Positions 42,114 to 50,281 of a DNA stretch of 64,000 bases are shown one piece after another (positions within the stretch are counted from its first letter, which is position 1; the number at the start of each line of letters is the position of its first letter). Both the position numbers and the translations under genes were made by a program. The DNA comes from JANWYT01 sp034432435. GTDB lineage: Bacteria > Chloroflexota > Anaerolineae > Aggregatilineales > Phototrophicaceae. The notes under the pieces are model-generated. The model was not told the origin of the DNA, made no database searches, and saw only the letters and a program-made list of their open reading frames with translations. The stretch is taken from positions 53,735 to 117,734 of the forward strand of contig DAOUBS010000247.1 in the NCBI GenBank assembly GCA_034432435.1, given 5' to 3'.

Positions 42114-42881
42114 TTATTTGATCTGCTCGTAGTGTGCCGCCTTGCCGACGTGGCCAAGTTCAACCGAGAGTTCACGCGCAGCGCACATGACAATTTCTGC
42201 TGCCTGCCCCAGCCTGTGATCCGTCAGACGCATCTTCGGGCCGGAAATGCCAATCACCGCAATGGCAATGCCCATGTAGTTGTAGACTGGTGCGGCGATG
42301 CAGCGGATGCCCGCGTCGAATTCCTCATCATCCAGCGCGTACCCCTGCTGGCGTATCTCCAGTAGATGGGCTTCTAGCTGCTCTCTCGAGGTGATGGTGC
42401 GCGGTGTGAAGGCCGCTAGTTCTGGTTGGCAAGGAACCTCGGCAAACGCCAGCAGCGCCTTGCCGACCGCCGTGCAATGCAGCGGGATCATGCGGCCTGT
42501 GCCGCTCACAACGCGCAGCGTCGTTTCTGTTTCCACGTCGTCGATGACCAACGCCTTGCCCTCAGCGAATACAGCAGTGTGGGCGCACTCACCAGTCTCT
42601 TGCACCAAACGATACAGATATGAGCGCGCCTTGTGGCGAATGGGCATCAGATTGAGCACCTGCCAGCCGATGTGATAAAGACGTCGACCTAAGGTGTAGC
42701 GCCGCGTGCCGGGTTCGAGCTGAAGATAGCCCTGATTCGCCAGCGTGCGCACCAAGCGCGAGGCGCTGCTCTTGTCGATCTGCAGGGCCTGCGCCAACTC
42801 GGTCACACTGAGGCTGCGCCCGCTGTTGGCGATTAGGTCGAGAATGTGCAGCCCCCGAGCAAGCGATTGTATACCATCCAT
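42114..42881 (-). CDS. IclR-family transcriptional regulator of the inositol locus
   Basis: Regulator with an N-terminal winged helix (SLSVTELAQALQIDKSSASRLVRTLANQGYLQL in parts, about residues 22-55) and a C-terminal ligand-binding domain (ECAHTAVFAEGKALVID, IPLHCTAVGKALLAF, DDEEFDAGIRCIAAPVYN). The start MDGIQSLARGLHILD matches family length (255 residues). The frame is open 30 codons upstream, but that stretch covers the operator and promoter region. Two palindromes of the same type lie in the divergent control region, so it probably represses itself and both inositol operons until an inositol-derived inducer binds. Confidence 0.88.
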   Translation of the reverse strand: MDGIQSLARGLHILDLIANSGRSLSVTELAQALQIDKSSASRLVRTLANQGYLQLEPGTRRYTLGRRLYHIGWQVLNLMPIRHKARSYLYRLVQETGECAHTAVFAEGKALVIDDVETETTLRVVSGTGRMIPLHCTAVGKALLAFAEVPCQPELAAFTPRTITSREQLEAHLLEIRQQGYALDDEEFDAGIRCIAAPVYNYMGIAIAVIGISGPKMRLTDHRLGQAAEIVMCAARELSVELGHVGKAAHYEQIK

Positions 42882-42899
42882 CTGATCTGCACTCAAGCA

Positions 42900-42920
42900 T
42901 TGTTGCACAATGTGCAACAA
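42900..42920. promoter_or_regulatory. IclR-type operator 1
   Basis: Perfect palindrome: arms TTGTTGCACA and TGTGCAACAA around one central A. It lies 19 nt upstream of the chosen iclR start codon, downstream of the iclR promoter. Confidence 0.7.
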
Positions 42921-42939
42921 AAAATTTAAATACGCCAAC

Positions 42940-42968
42940 ATTATATGATTTTGTTGACACTTTTGCAA
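42940..42968 (-). promoter_or_regulatory. Promoter of iclR-iol operon
   Basis: Minus strand: TTGCAA (-35, 42968-42963), 17-nt spacer, perfect TATAAT (-10, 42945-42940). It overlaps operator 2. Confidence 0.65.
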
Positions 42969-42971
42969 CAA
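42951..42971. promoter_or_regulatory. IclR-type operator 2
   Basis: Imperfect palindrome with outer arms TTGTTG and CAACAA identical to operator 1 but a diverged centre (ACACTTTTG). It overlaps the -35 boxes of both divergent promoters and is 51 bp from operator 1. Confidence 0.6.
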
Positions 42972-42982
42972 GTTGATACCAT
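42954..42982 (+). promoter_or_regulatory. Promoter of the dehydrogenase/ABC operon
   Basis: Perfect TTGACA (42954-42959), 17-nt spacer, TACCAT (42977-42982). It lies 51 nt before the plus-strand dehydrogenase ATG, within operator 2. Confidence 0.6.
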
Positions 42983-43033
42983 ACCCATAAAATTAGCCAA
43001 GAATGCTCTAGCGTATTTCAGGACACTAGATTA

Positions 43034-44056
43034 ATGGCAAAGCTTCATATTGGCGTTATCGGTCTCGGTCGGATGGGACAGGTCTACGCAAAATACGTAG
43101 CCACTCAGCTCAGTGAGGCAAAGCTGGTAGCCGTGGCTGACCCGCGGCAAGATGTGCTAGAAGCCTTCAGTGGTGACGTAGGCGATGTGGCGTCCTACCC
43201 CACTCATCACGACTTGCTCGCTCATCCGGGCTTGCACGGCGTCATCGTGAGCACCCCCACCAGCACCCATCGGGAGGTGGTGATCAACGCGGCCCAAGCG
43301 GGCAAGCATGTCTTCTGTGAGAAACCAACCGCGCTCACGCTCAAAGCAACGGATGAGATGCTCAAGGCGGTGACTGAAGCGGGTGTCCTCTTTCAAGTGG
43401 GATTCATGCGCCGGTTTGATGCGGCTTATCGCAGCGCTCATGCGCAAATCCAAGCTGGCGTGATCGGTGAGCCGAACCTCATCAAGTCCATCGGGCGCGA
43501 CGCCGGTCGCACCAGCCTTGAATACGCTAACCCCGCTGTAAGCGGCGGCCTCATCATCGATATGGGCATCCATGATTTTGACATCGTGCGCTGGTTGATG
43601 GCTGACGAAGTAGATCGCGTGTATGCTGAGGCTAGCAGCCTTGTTTTCCCAGAGCTTCAGCAGGTGGGGGATGTCGACAGCGCGGTGATCAATTTACGCT
43701 TCAATCGCGGGGGCTTGGGCAACGTCGAAGTGAGCCGAACGGGCGTCTACGGCTACGACATCCAATGCGAGATCGTCGGGTCGAAGGGCGCGATCAAGGT
43801 CGGCTATTTGCAACACACGCCCATCACGATCCTCACCAAAGACGGGGCGCATCACGACATCGTCCCCCATTTCCCGCAGCGCTTCGGCACGGCCTACACA
43901 CGACAGATCGAGCACTTTGTGGACTGTCTGCAAACAGGTCGTGAGCCGATCGTGACCCCCGTAGACGCGCGCGCTGCCCTGCAAATTGGCATTGCCGCCA
44001 CTCGTTCACAACATGAAGGGCGCGTCATCCGTGTAGATGACGTCCAAAGCGACTAA
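43034..44056 (+). CDS. Gfo/Idh/MocA-family inositol-type dehydrogenase
   Basis: NAD(P)-dependent oxidoreductase paralogous to the iolG of this locus. Rossmann motif IGVIGLGRMGQVYAK, catalytic Lys in HVFCEKPTA, VGFMRRFDAAY, active-site DMGIHDFDIVRW (Asp and His) and the family-typical GDVDSAVI and RTGVYGYDIQCEIVG. 340 residues. First gene after the divergent promoter, followed by an ABC importer gene set. It probably oxidises another inositol isomer (scyllo- or chiro-inositol) or a related sugar; the exact substrate cannot be read from sequence. Confidence 0.87.
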   Translation: MAKLHIGVIGLGRMGQVYAKYVATQLSEAKLVAVADPRQDVLEAFSGDVGDVASYPTHHDLLAHPGLHGVIVSTPTSTHREVVINAAQAGKHVFCEKPTALTLKATDEMLKAVTEAGVLFQVGFMRRFDAAYRSAHAQIQAGVIGEPNLIKSIGRDAGRTSLEYANPAVSGGLIIDMGIHDFDIVRWLMADEVDRVYAEASSLVFPELQQVGDVDSAVINLRFNRGGLGNVEVSRTGVYGYDIQCEIVGSKGAIKVGYLQHTPITILTKDGAHHDIVPHFPQRFGTAYTRQIEHFVDCLQTGREPIVTPVDARAALQIGIAATRSQHEGRVIRVDDVQSD

Positions 44057-44204
44057 AGCGGCATACAAACCACGCGCTCACAGCGTGTGTCTGTAGGGGA
44101 TGGTACTTGGATAATGCAGGAGGGAGTGAACAATCGAGTTAGATGACCGTCAACAATTCCGTATCACTTTCGACCGGTTTAAGTATTTTTGAGGAGCACA
44201 ACTT

Positions 44205-45164
44205 ATGTCTCGTTTAGCAAAGCTCGTGATTGTTACGTTGGTTGCTGTGTTGGCCTTTGGCGCGTTGGCGCAAGCACAGGACATGCGTCCCTATCGGATT
44301 GTGGTTGTCACACATGGGCAAGCCTCAGATCCCTTCTGGTCGGTCGTCAAGAAAGGCGTCGATCAAGCTGCAACCGATATGCGCGTGAGCGTAGAGTATC
44401 AAGCCCCCGCCACCTTTGACATGGTGGCTATGTCGCAGTTGATTGAAGCGGCCATCGCCACTGAACCTGATGGCTTGGTGGTATCTGTGCCGGATCCAGA
44501 TGCGCTTGGGCCAGCCATTCGGTCCGCCATTGCCGCGGGCATCCCTGTCATCTCGATCAACTCTGGCAGCGACGTCGCCGAGGAGCTAGGGGTGTTGGCA
44601 CACATCGGCCAGACCGAGTATGAGGCGGGTTACGGTGGGGGCCAGCGGATGGCCGCTGCAGGCGCAACGAACGCCCTGTGCGTCAATCAGGAAGTGGGCA
44701 ACATCGGGCTGGATCTGCGCTGTCAAGGCTTCACCGACGCGATGGCTGAGGCCGGCGGCAAGGTGAGCGTGCTGGCGGTGGAGCTAGCCGATCCAACCGG
44801 CACGGTTAACCGCATCTCGGCAGCGCTGGCGGCTGACCCAACCATCGACGCCATCTTCACGCTCGGCCCGACGGGCGCTGCTCCAGCGTTAGAAGCGCTG
44901 GAACGCGAAGGCTTGATGGGTGAGATGCTGGTGGCAACGTTTGACCTCTCGCCGGAGGTGCTGGCAGCCGTGCGCGATGGCAACATGCTGTTTGCCATCG
45001 ACCAGCAGCAGTATACGCAGGGCTATCTGGCGATCGTCTACATGACGCTGTTCTTGGAGAACCTGAACACCCCGGGCCAGATTCTGATCCCGACGGGGCC
45101 GGGCTTCGTCACCCAAGAGACTGCTGCTCAAGTCATTGAACTGAGCGCGGCAGGCACTCGTTAA
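44205..45164 (+). CDS. Sugar ABC transporter substrate-binding protein (RbsB-like)
   Basis: Exported periplasmic-binding-protein type I receptor, 319 residues. The signal peptide ends FGALAQAQ without a lipobox. PYRIVVVTHGQASDPFWSVVKKGVDQAA is the first domain start, VSVPDPDALGPAIRSAIAAGIPVISINSG the sugar-binding hinge, and ATFDLSPEVLAAVRDGNMLFAIDQQQYTQGYLA the second domain. GAGGAG precedes the ATG. It lies in the inositol regulon between the dehydrogenase and its permease, so a myo-inositol or related cyclitol ligand is likely. A hairpin follows and may keep its mRNA more abundant than the downstream genes. Confidence 0.88.
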   Translation: MSRLAKLVIVTLVAVLAFGALAQAQDMRPYRIVVVTHGQASDPFWSVVKKGVDQAATDMRVSVEYQAPATFDMVAMSQLIEAAIATEPDGLVVSVPDPDALGPAIRSAIAAGIPVISINSGSDVAEELGVLAHIGQTEYEAGYGGGQRMAAAGATNALCVNQEVGNIGLDLRCQGFTDAMAEAGGKVSVLAVELADPTGTVNRISAALAADPTIDAIFTLGPTGAAPALEALEREGLMGEMLVATFDLSPEVLAAVRDGNMLFAIDQQQYTQGYLAIVYMTLFLENLNTPGQILIPTGPGFVTQETAAQVIELSAAGTR

Positions 45165-45181
45165 TTCAGAAAACATCCCGC

Positions 45182-45220
45182 ATGAAGAGGAAGATAGCCT
45201 GTGCTCTCTTCCTCTTTCAT
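45182..45220 (+). terminator. Intercistronic hairpin after the binding-protein gene
   Basis: ATGAAGAGGAAG pairs with CTTCCTCTTTCAT with one bulge and a 14-nt loop. It starts 17 nt past the stop and has no long T-run, so it is probably an attenuator or mRNA stabiliser. Confidence 0.5.
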
Positions 45221-45262
45221 GGCAAATACAATTTTTCGTGGTCATTTTGGGGCAATCAATTA

Positions 45263-46336
45263 ATGGCATCTATAGCAGGACAAAGTGACAAAACAGACGA
45301 ACGCATCAGGCGTGAGAGCAGCTTGAAAAAACTGCTGCGACGACCTGAACTGGGGGCGATCAGCGGCGCGATTCTCGTCTGGATCATCTTCGCGTTGGCG
45401 GCCGGGGATCGCTTCGTCAGCCTGAGAGGCTCGGCCAACTTCCTAGCCGTGGCATCAGAGCTGGGCATCTTGGCCATAGCGGTATCACTGCTAATGATCG
45501 GCGGCGAGTTCGACTTGTCGATTGGCTCAATGATCGGCGCGTGCGGCATGATCGTCGCCATTCTCAGCGTTCAGATGGGTTGGAACATCTGGGCGGCCAT
45601 TGCAGTATCGCTGATCGTTGCGCTCGTCGTGGGGGCGATCAATGGGCTGCTGGTGATCCGAACGCGGCTGCCCTCTTTCATCATCACGCTCGGGACGTTG
45701 TTCATCATCCGCGGCCTGACCATCGGCCTCACGCGCCTTGTGACGGGGCGCACGCAAGTTGGTGGGGTGAAAGACGTATTGGGCTATGACAGCGCCTCAC
45801 AAGTCTTCGCATCTGTCCTTTCCATCGTCGATCCAGTCTCTGCCCGCGGCCTGAGCGCCAACTTTCCGATTTCTATTTTGTGGTGGCTGCTCATTGCTGC
45901 CATCGCTACATATGTTCTGCTGCGCACACGCCCGGGCAACTGGATTTTCGGCATTGGCGGTGACGCGATGGCCGCGCGCAACGTCGGTGTGCCCGTCGAT
46001 CGAATGAAGATCATCCTGTTCATGCTCACGGCCGCCTCGGCTTGGCTCGTAGCAACGATCCAAGTGCTCTCCGTGGGCAGCGCGGACACGCTGCGAGGCG
46101 AATCGCGTGAGTTCTACGCCATCATCGCGGTGGTGATTGGGGGAAACTTGCTGACCGGCGGGTACGGCTCGGCCATTGGGGCCGCGTTCGGCGCGCTCAT
46201 CTTCGGGATGGTTCAGCAGGGCATTGTGTTCACAGGCATCGACAGTGACTGGTTCCTCGTCTTCATGGGCGCGATGCTCATCATCGCCGTCCTCGTGAAC
46301 AACTACATCCGCAAATTGGCTTCGGAGGCACGCTGA
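45263..46336 (+). CDS. Sugar ABC transporter permease (RbsC-like)
   Basis: Membrane subunit of a CUT2-type importer, 357 residues with about eight to ten membrane segments. Signature stretches: LMIGGEFDLSIGSMIGACGM, RTRLPSFIITLGTLFIIRGLTIG, FGIGGDAMAARNVGVPVDRMKI and VVIGGNLLTGGYGSAIGAAFGAL. The start MASIAGQSDK has GGGG upstream. An earlier ATG lies within the intercistronic hairpin and is less likely. The next gene, the ATPase, begins 1 nt after its stop. Member of the putative inositol transporter. Confidence 0.9.
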   Translation: MASIAGQSDKTDERIRRESSLKKLLRRPELGAISGAILVWIIFALAAGDRFVSLRGSANFLAVASELGILAIAVSLLMIGGEFDLSIGSMIGACGMIVAILSVQMGWNIWAAIAVSLIVALVVGAINGLLVIRTRLPSFIITLGTLFIIRGLTIGLTRLVTGRTQVGGVKDVLGYDSASQVFASVLSIVDPVSARGLSANFPISILWWLLIAAIATYVLLRTRPGNWIFGIGGDAMAARNVGVPVDRMKIILFMLTAASAWLVATIQVLSVGSADTLRGESREFYAIIAVVIGGNLLTGGYGSAIGAAFGALIFGMVQQGIVFTGIDSDWFLVFMGAMLIIAVLVNNYIRKLASEAR

Positions 46337-46337
46337 G

Positions 46338-47165
46338 ATGACTCCTCCTATTTTGGAAGTGCGCGAGATTTACAAGTATTTCGGCAACGTGATTGCTTTA
46401 AATGGCGTGTCGATGAGCTTGCAGCCGGGCGAGGTGATGTGCCTGCTCGGTGACAACGGGGCGGGCAAGTCCACCCTTATCAAGATCCTGTCTGGGGTGC
46501 ACCGACCAGATAAAGGGGAATATCTCGTGCAAGGCAGGCCTGTTGCCTTCAGTTCCCCGCGCGATGCCCTAGATCATGGAATCGCTACAGTCTACCAAGA
46601 TTTGGCGATGATCCCATTGATGAGCATTGCCCGTAACTTCTTCTTAGGGTCAGAACCCACCGTTGGCCGTGGCTTACTCAAGCGCTTCGACATCGCCACC
46701 GCTAAGCGCATCGTCCGCGATGAGATGGCCAAAATGGGCATTGACATCCGCGACCCAGAACAGCCTGTTGGCACGCTGTCGGGCGGTGAGCGTCAGTCGG
46801 TGGCGATTGCGCGCGCAGTGTACTTTGGCGCAAAAGTGCTCATCTTAGATGAACCGACCTCCGCGCTGGGCGTCAAACAAGCGGGCACCGTTCTGCGCTA
46901 CATTGCGCGCGCGCGCGCGCAGGGCGTGGCGGTGATTTTCATCACGCACAACCCACATCACGCCTACCCCATCGGCGACCGATTCACCATCCTGAAGCGC
47001 GGTCAGACGCTAGGAACTTTCACCAAGCAGGACATCACGCGCGATGAGATGATTCATCTGATGTCGGGCGGGGATGAACTGGCCAACCTAGAACACGAGC
47101 TGCGTGAATTTGCCAACGACGCGATGGCTCAGCAGCTCGCAGACGCCATTCACGAGGAAGCATAA
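46338..47165 (+). CDS. Sugar ABC transporter ATPase (single-domain, FrcA-like)
   Basis: Energy-coupling subunit of the importer, 275 residues with only one nucleotide-binding domain, unlike the two-domain RbsA. Walker A is LLGDNGAGKSTLIKILSG, the Q-loop VYQDLAM, the ABC signature LSGGERQSVAIARA, Walker B VLILDEPTSALG and the H-switch FITHNPHHA. A homodimer can be expected, as in FrcA-type fructose importers. The tail after MSGGDEL is charged and possibly helical. Ends the plus-strand inositol operon; 158 bp without visible genes separate it from the convergent kinase gene. Confidence 0.92.
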   Translation: MTPPILEVREIYKYFGNVIALNGVSMSLQPGEVMCLLGDNGAGKSTLIKILSGVHRPDKGEYLVQGRPVAFSSPRDALDHGIATVYQDLAMIPLMSIARNFFLGSEPTVGRGLLKRFDIATAKRIVRDEMAKMGIDIRDPEQPVGTLSGGERQSVAIARAVYFGAKVLILDEPTSALGVKQAGTVLRYIARARAQGVAVIFITHNPHHAYPIGDRFTILKRGQTLGTFTKQDITRDEMIHLMSGGDELANLEHELREFANDAMAQQLADAIHEEA

Positions 47166-47323
47166 GCAGCATCTAAGCGCAAACAATCGAGTACTTGGCA
47201 TCAGCCACCTGTCGCATGACACTCTAAGAAACCGTTGATTGGCTCCGGCGTGTACGAGGACCGATGACAGCAACTTTCATACCCCCCTTAGTGATGTGTC
47301 AAACATCCTCGAACTAAGACACC

Positions 47324-48625
47324 CTAAGACGAGAGGCGCCGCAAGCCAGTCAAGACACGGCGCACCCCTGTATCGCGCAGCGCGCGCCGCAGCGGCAGCG
47401 TAAACGAAAACGTGGCGCTGTGGGCGGTGCTGGTGGCCCAGATGCGCCCGCCGTGTGCCTCCACAAAGCCTTTTGCGATCGCCAGTCCTAGCCCAGCCCC
47501 ACGCGCCCCGTCCTCCATCTGGCGGCGACTCGTCTCACCGCGGTAAAAGGTATCGAATAAGCGCGGTAGCTGATCCGCGGGGATGGTCACGCCGGTGTTA
47601 GTGATGTCGATCTGCACAGCGTCAGCGATCAGTTGGCTCTCGACCAGGATCCGTTCGCCCGCAGGCGTATACTTGATCGCGTTGTCGATCAAGTTCCACA
47701 GCACTCGCTGAATCTTATCCGGCGCACAGGCGACTTGATCGGCATCCGACTGAAACTGGCAAGTGATCGTGATCTGGCGTGTTTGGGCTTTGGGGGTCAA
47801 GGTGGCGACGACATCTGAGACCAGTTCAGACAAGGCAATCGTCTCATACTCCAGCTTGAACTCTTTCACATCCAGCCGTGCGAGTTGGAACAAGTCATCG
47901 ATCAACTGGTCAAGGTTGTTAATCTCGCTCAGGCTGTTGGCGAGATATTGGCGCTGTATGGCACCATCCGTGACAATGCCATCCATCATCGCCTCCAGCA
48001 TCACGCGCATGTTCGCTAGCGGCGTTCTGAGGTCATGGCTGACCCACGCGACTAAATTTCGGCGTGTTTGTTCTAGTTTGCGCTTTTCGTCCTCCACTGC
48101 TTCGAGGTCAGCCGCCATGAGGTTGAAGCTGTGCGTCAGCCGCGCGATTTCATCGTGCCCCTCTACTGACAGGCGCGTGCTGAGGTCTCCTTTGGCCACT
48201 TTCTCCGCTGCCTGTGCCAGCGCCGCCAAGCGATCGGTCATGCTGCGCGTGACGAAATAGCCGAACACCAACGCCGACATTCCCCCAAAGATCAACACGT
48301 TCGACATGACCCCAAGATACGTTGACCCGATGAACACCAACTGCGACAGCGTCCAGATGTTGATTAGGATCAAGCCGACAGTGACAACGACAATCGCGCC
48401 CACCGTCCAAAAGATGCTCCTCAGGCGGCCAAACACCCCAAAGCGATACAGCAGGCCGCCGATGATCGTCGTCACCATGCCAGAGCCGCTCATCACGAGC
48501 GCCAGAAGCTGCAAGCTGTCTAGGCTCAGGTTGAGCAGCGTCATGCTGAAGAAGAGCGTACCGCCCAAGCTCAACAACATGACAAGCAGCCAAGCTCCCA
48601 TCGGTGAACGCAGGCGCTGCATCAA
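47324..48625 (-). CDS. Sensor histidine kinase
   Basis: Membrane-bound two-component kinase, 433 residues. About four membrane segments in the first 130 residues (LLVMLLSLGGTLFFSMTLL, LLALVMSGSGMVTTIIGGLLY, FWTVGAIVVVTVGLILIN and a fourth) leave little extracytoplasmic domain. A HAMP linker (SMTDRLAALAQAAEKVAKGDLSTRL) leads to the phospho-acceptor His in AWVSHDLRTPLANMRVM, then N-box NLIDNAIKY, and G-boxes ending GAGLGLAIAKG. It is the last gene of a three-gene operon, with its ATG overlapping the phosphatase stop by 4 nt. Signal unknown; it may sense membrane state. Confidence 0.92.
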   Translation of the reverse strand: MMQRLRSPMGAWLLVMLLSLGGTLFFSMTLLNLSLDSLQLLALVMSGSGMVTTIIGGLLYRFGVFGRLRSIFWTVGAIVVVTVGLILINIWTLSQLVFIGSTYLGVMSNVLIFGGMSALVFGYFVTRSMTDRLAALAQAAEKVAKGDLSTRLSVEGHDEIARLTHSFNLMAADLEAVEDEKRKLEQTRRNLVAWVSHDLRTPLANMRVMLEAMMDGIVTDGAIQRQYLANSLSEINNLDQLIDDLFQLARLDVKEFKLEYETIALSELVSDVVATLTPKAQTRQITITCQFQSDADQVACAPDKIQRVLWNLIDNAIKYTPAGERILVESQLIADAVQIDITNTGVTIPADQLPRLFDTFYRGETSRRQMEDGARGAGLGLAIAKGFVEAHGGRIWATSTAHSATFSFTLPLRRALRDTGVRRVLTGLRRLSS

Positions 48626-49509
48626 GCTTCCTCTAGAAAAGTCGCCCGCAGTGCGGCCAAATCGGCATCGTTGAAGCCGAGCGCTGTACGGAAGTAGCCT
48701 TCGATGCCGCCATAAACCGCGTCGATGTGGCGCAAGGTGGCCTCTAGGTTAGCCGGGTCAGCAATCAGCAGCGCGGTGATGTCCTCCTGTCGCAGCCCTA
48801 ACCGCTTAAGACCCGCAATCAGATCGGTGGACAGCGTCTTGATGTAGTCGTAGAAATCGTTGGTGTGGCTGTAATCGGCCAGCACGACCTCTTCCGGCAC
48901 GCCCAGCACCAGCAGCAGCAGCGCCACCGCAACCCCCGTGCGATCCTTCCCCGCGCTGCAATGCACCAGCGCGGGCAAGTTCTCTGGCTGCATCCACTCT
49001 CGATAAAGCGCGGCGAGGTTTTGCCGTTGGTTGTCTACCATCCGAATGTAGATCTGGCGCGTTATCGTGTCCAAATAATTTGGGATCAAGACCATACGCG
49101 CCGCTTCACGCCAGCGATTCTCCAACTGGAGCATCGGCAGATGCCAGTAGCGCGCGCCCGCTGGCAGGTGATCCGGCGCAGCGGCAATCTCCTCAGGCGT
49201 GCGCAGGTCACACACCAGCCGCAGCCCCATCTCTGACAGCTTCGCCGCCTCAGCTTCGTTGATGTAGGCCAACGACGCCCCACGAAAGACCAACCCACGC
49301 CGCACCCGCTGGCCATGCGCCGTGCGATAACCGCCGATGTCGCGCAAGTTGGCCACTGTCTCGAAGCCTAGCAGCCGGTTCTCCTCGTCAAGACGCTTGA
49401 CGAAAGAAGCCGCGGGTGGATAGTCTGGCCGCTTTTGCAGCCGTACCATCAAGCGCCACACGCCCAGCAGCGCCCCGCCGATGACCACTGTCCGCAGCAG
49501 CACGTTCAT
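48622..49509 (-). CDS. Membrane-anchored tyrosine phosphatase-like protein
   Basis: Protein of the bacterial dual-specificity/tyrosine phosphatase group (Y_phosphatase3), 295 residues. One N-terminal membrane segment (LLRTVVIGGALLGVWRLMV) places the catalytic domain in the cytoplasm or outside, depending on topology. FETVANLRDIGGYRTAHGQ and VFRGASLA are the family start. The P-loop HCSAGKDRTGVAVALLL gives the catalytic Cys and Arg; the Asp comes earlier, in VCDLRTPEEIAAAPDHLP. It sits between response regulator and kinase with 4-nt overlaps on both sides, so it is translated with them and may act on that system. Confidence 0.85.
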   Translation of the reverse strand: MNVLLRTVVIGGALLGVWRLMVRLQKRPDYPPAASFVKRLDEENRLLGFETVANLRDIGGYRTAHGQRVRRGLVFRGASLAYINEAEAAKLSEMGLRLVCDLRTPEEIAAAPDHLPAGARYWHLPMLQLENRWREAARMVLIPNYLDTITRQIYIRMVDNQRQNLAALYREWMQPENLPALVHCSAGKDRTGVAVALLLLVLGVPEEVVLADYSHTNDFYDYIKTLSTDLIAGLKRLGLRQEDITALLIADPANLEATLRHIDAVYGGIEGYFRTALGFNDADLAALRATFLEEA

Positions 49510-50228
49510 TCTGGAATCTCAAACTTGTAGCCGATGCCCCACACCGTCTGAATGTAGGTGGGTTTGTTGGCGTCTGGCTCGATCTTCTCGCGCAAGCGGC
49601 GTACGTGCACGGTCACGGTGCTCTCATCGCCGTAGAATTCAAACCCCCATACGTTATCCAAAAGCTGAGAACGACTGAACACTTGATGCGGATGCCGCGC
49701 GAGAAACCACAGCAGGTCAAACTCTTTGGCCGTCAGGGTCACCGTTCGTTCATCGACTGTCACGCTGCGGCTGCGTGGGTCAAGGCGTAGGCGATCTACC
49801 TGAATTGGCTCTTCCGTGCCCAGCGCGCCCACCGTGCTGCGCCGCAGAACGGCCTTTACGCGCGCCATCAGCTCGCGTGGGCTGAACGGCTTCGTCAAGT
49901 AGTCATCTCCACCGAATGAGAAGCCATCTAACCGATCTTTCTCGTCCTTGCGCGCCGTCAAGAAGATAATCGGAACTTCGCCGCTGGTGGCCATGCTCAC
50001 GTAGTCAGAAGGGTTGCGCAGCTTGCGCGCCAACGCAAAGCCATCCAGCTTGGGAATCATGATGTCGAGGATGATCAAATCGATGGCTTTGGTGGTCAGA
50101 ATGTGGAGCGCCTGCTGGCCGTCCTCTGCTTCGTGAACGTTGAAGCCGTCCACTTCTAGATAGCGGCGTACCACTTCGCGGATCGTGCGCTCATCCTCCA
50201 CGATCAGCACCTGTTGGGTCTTGCTCAT
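49506..50228 (-). CDS. OmpR-family response regulator
   Basis: DNA-binding response regulator, 240 residues from MSKTQQVLIVEDERTIR. The receiver domain has acidic residues EDE, the phospho-acceptor Asp in LIILDIMIPKLDG, the conserved Thr/Ser in IIFLTARKDEKD and Lys in YLTKPFSP. The C-terminal winged helix shows TLTAKEFDLLWFLARHPHQVFSRSQLLDNVWGF and VTVHVRRLREKIEPD (in parts). The ATG with GAGAGG 6 nt upstream was chosen over an earlier frame start. First gene of the regulator-phosphatase-kinase operon; a TATAAT lies about 30 nt upstream. Confidence 0.93.
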   Translation of the reverse strand: MSKTQQVLIVEDERTIREVVRRYLEVDGFNVHEAEDGQQALHILTTKAIDLIILDIMIPKLDGFALARKLRNPSDYVSMATSGEVPIIFLTARKDEKDRLDGFSFGGDDYLTKPFSPRELMARVKAVLRRSTVGALGTEEPIQVDRLRLDPRSRSVTVDERTVTLTAKEFDLLWFLARHPHQVFSRSQLLDNVWGFEFYGDESTVTVHVRRLREKIEPDANKPTYIQTVWGIGYKFEIPE

Positions 50229-50281
50229 GCTTGGCCTCTCACACCTGCGATCACTGCCATTATAGCCGACGACGCGCTTGC

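Noticed and set aside
46905..46919. Alternating GC tract that could form Z-DNA
   Set aside because: Lies inside the ATPase gene and encodes Ala-Arg codons; no sign of a regulatory role.
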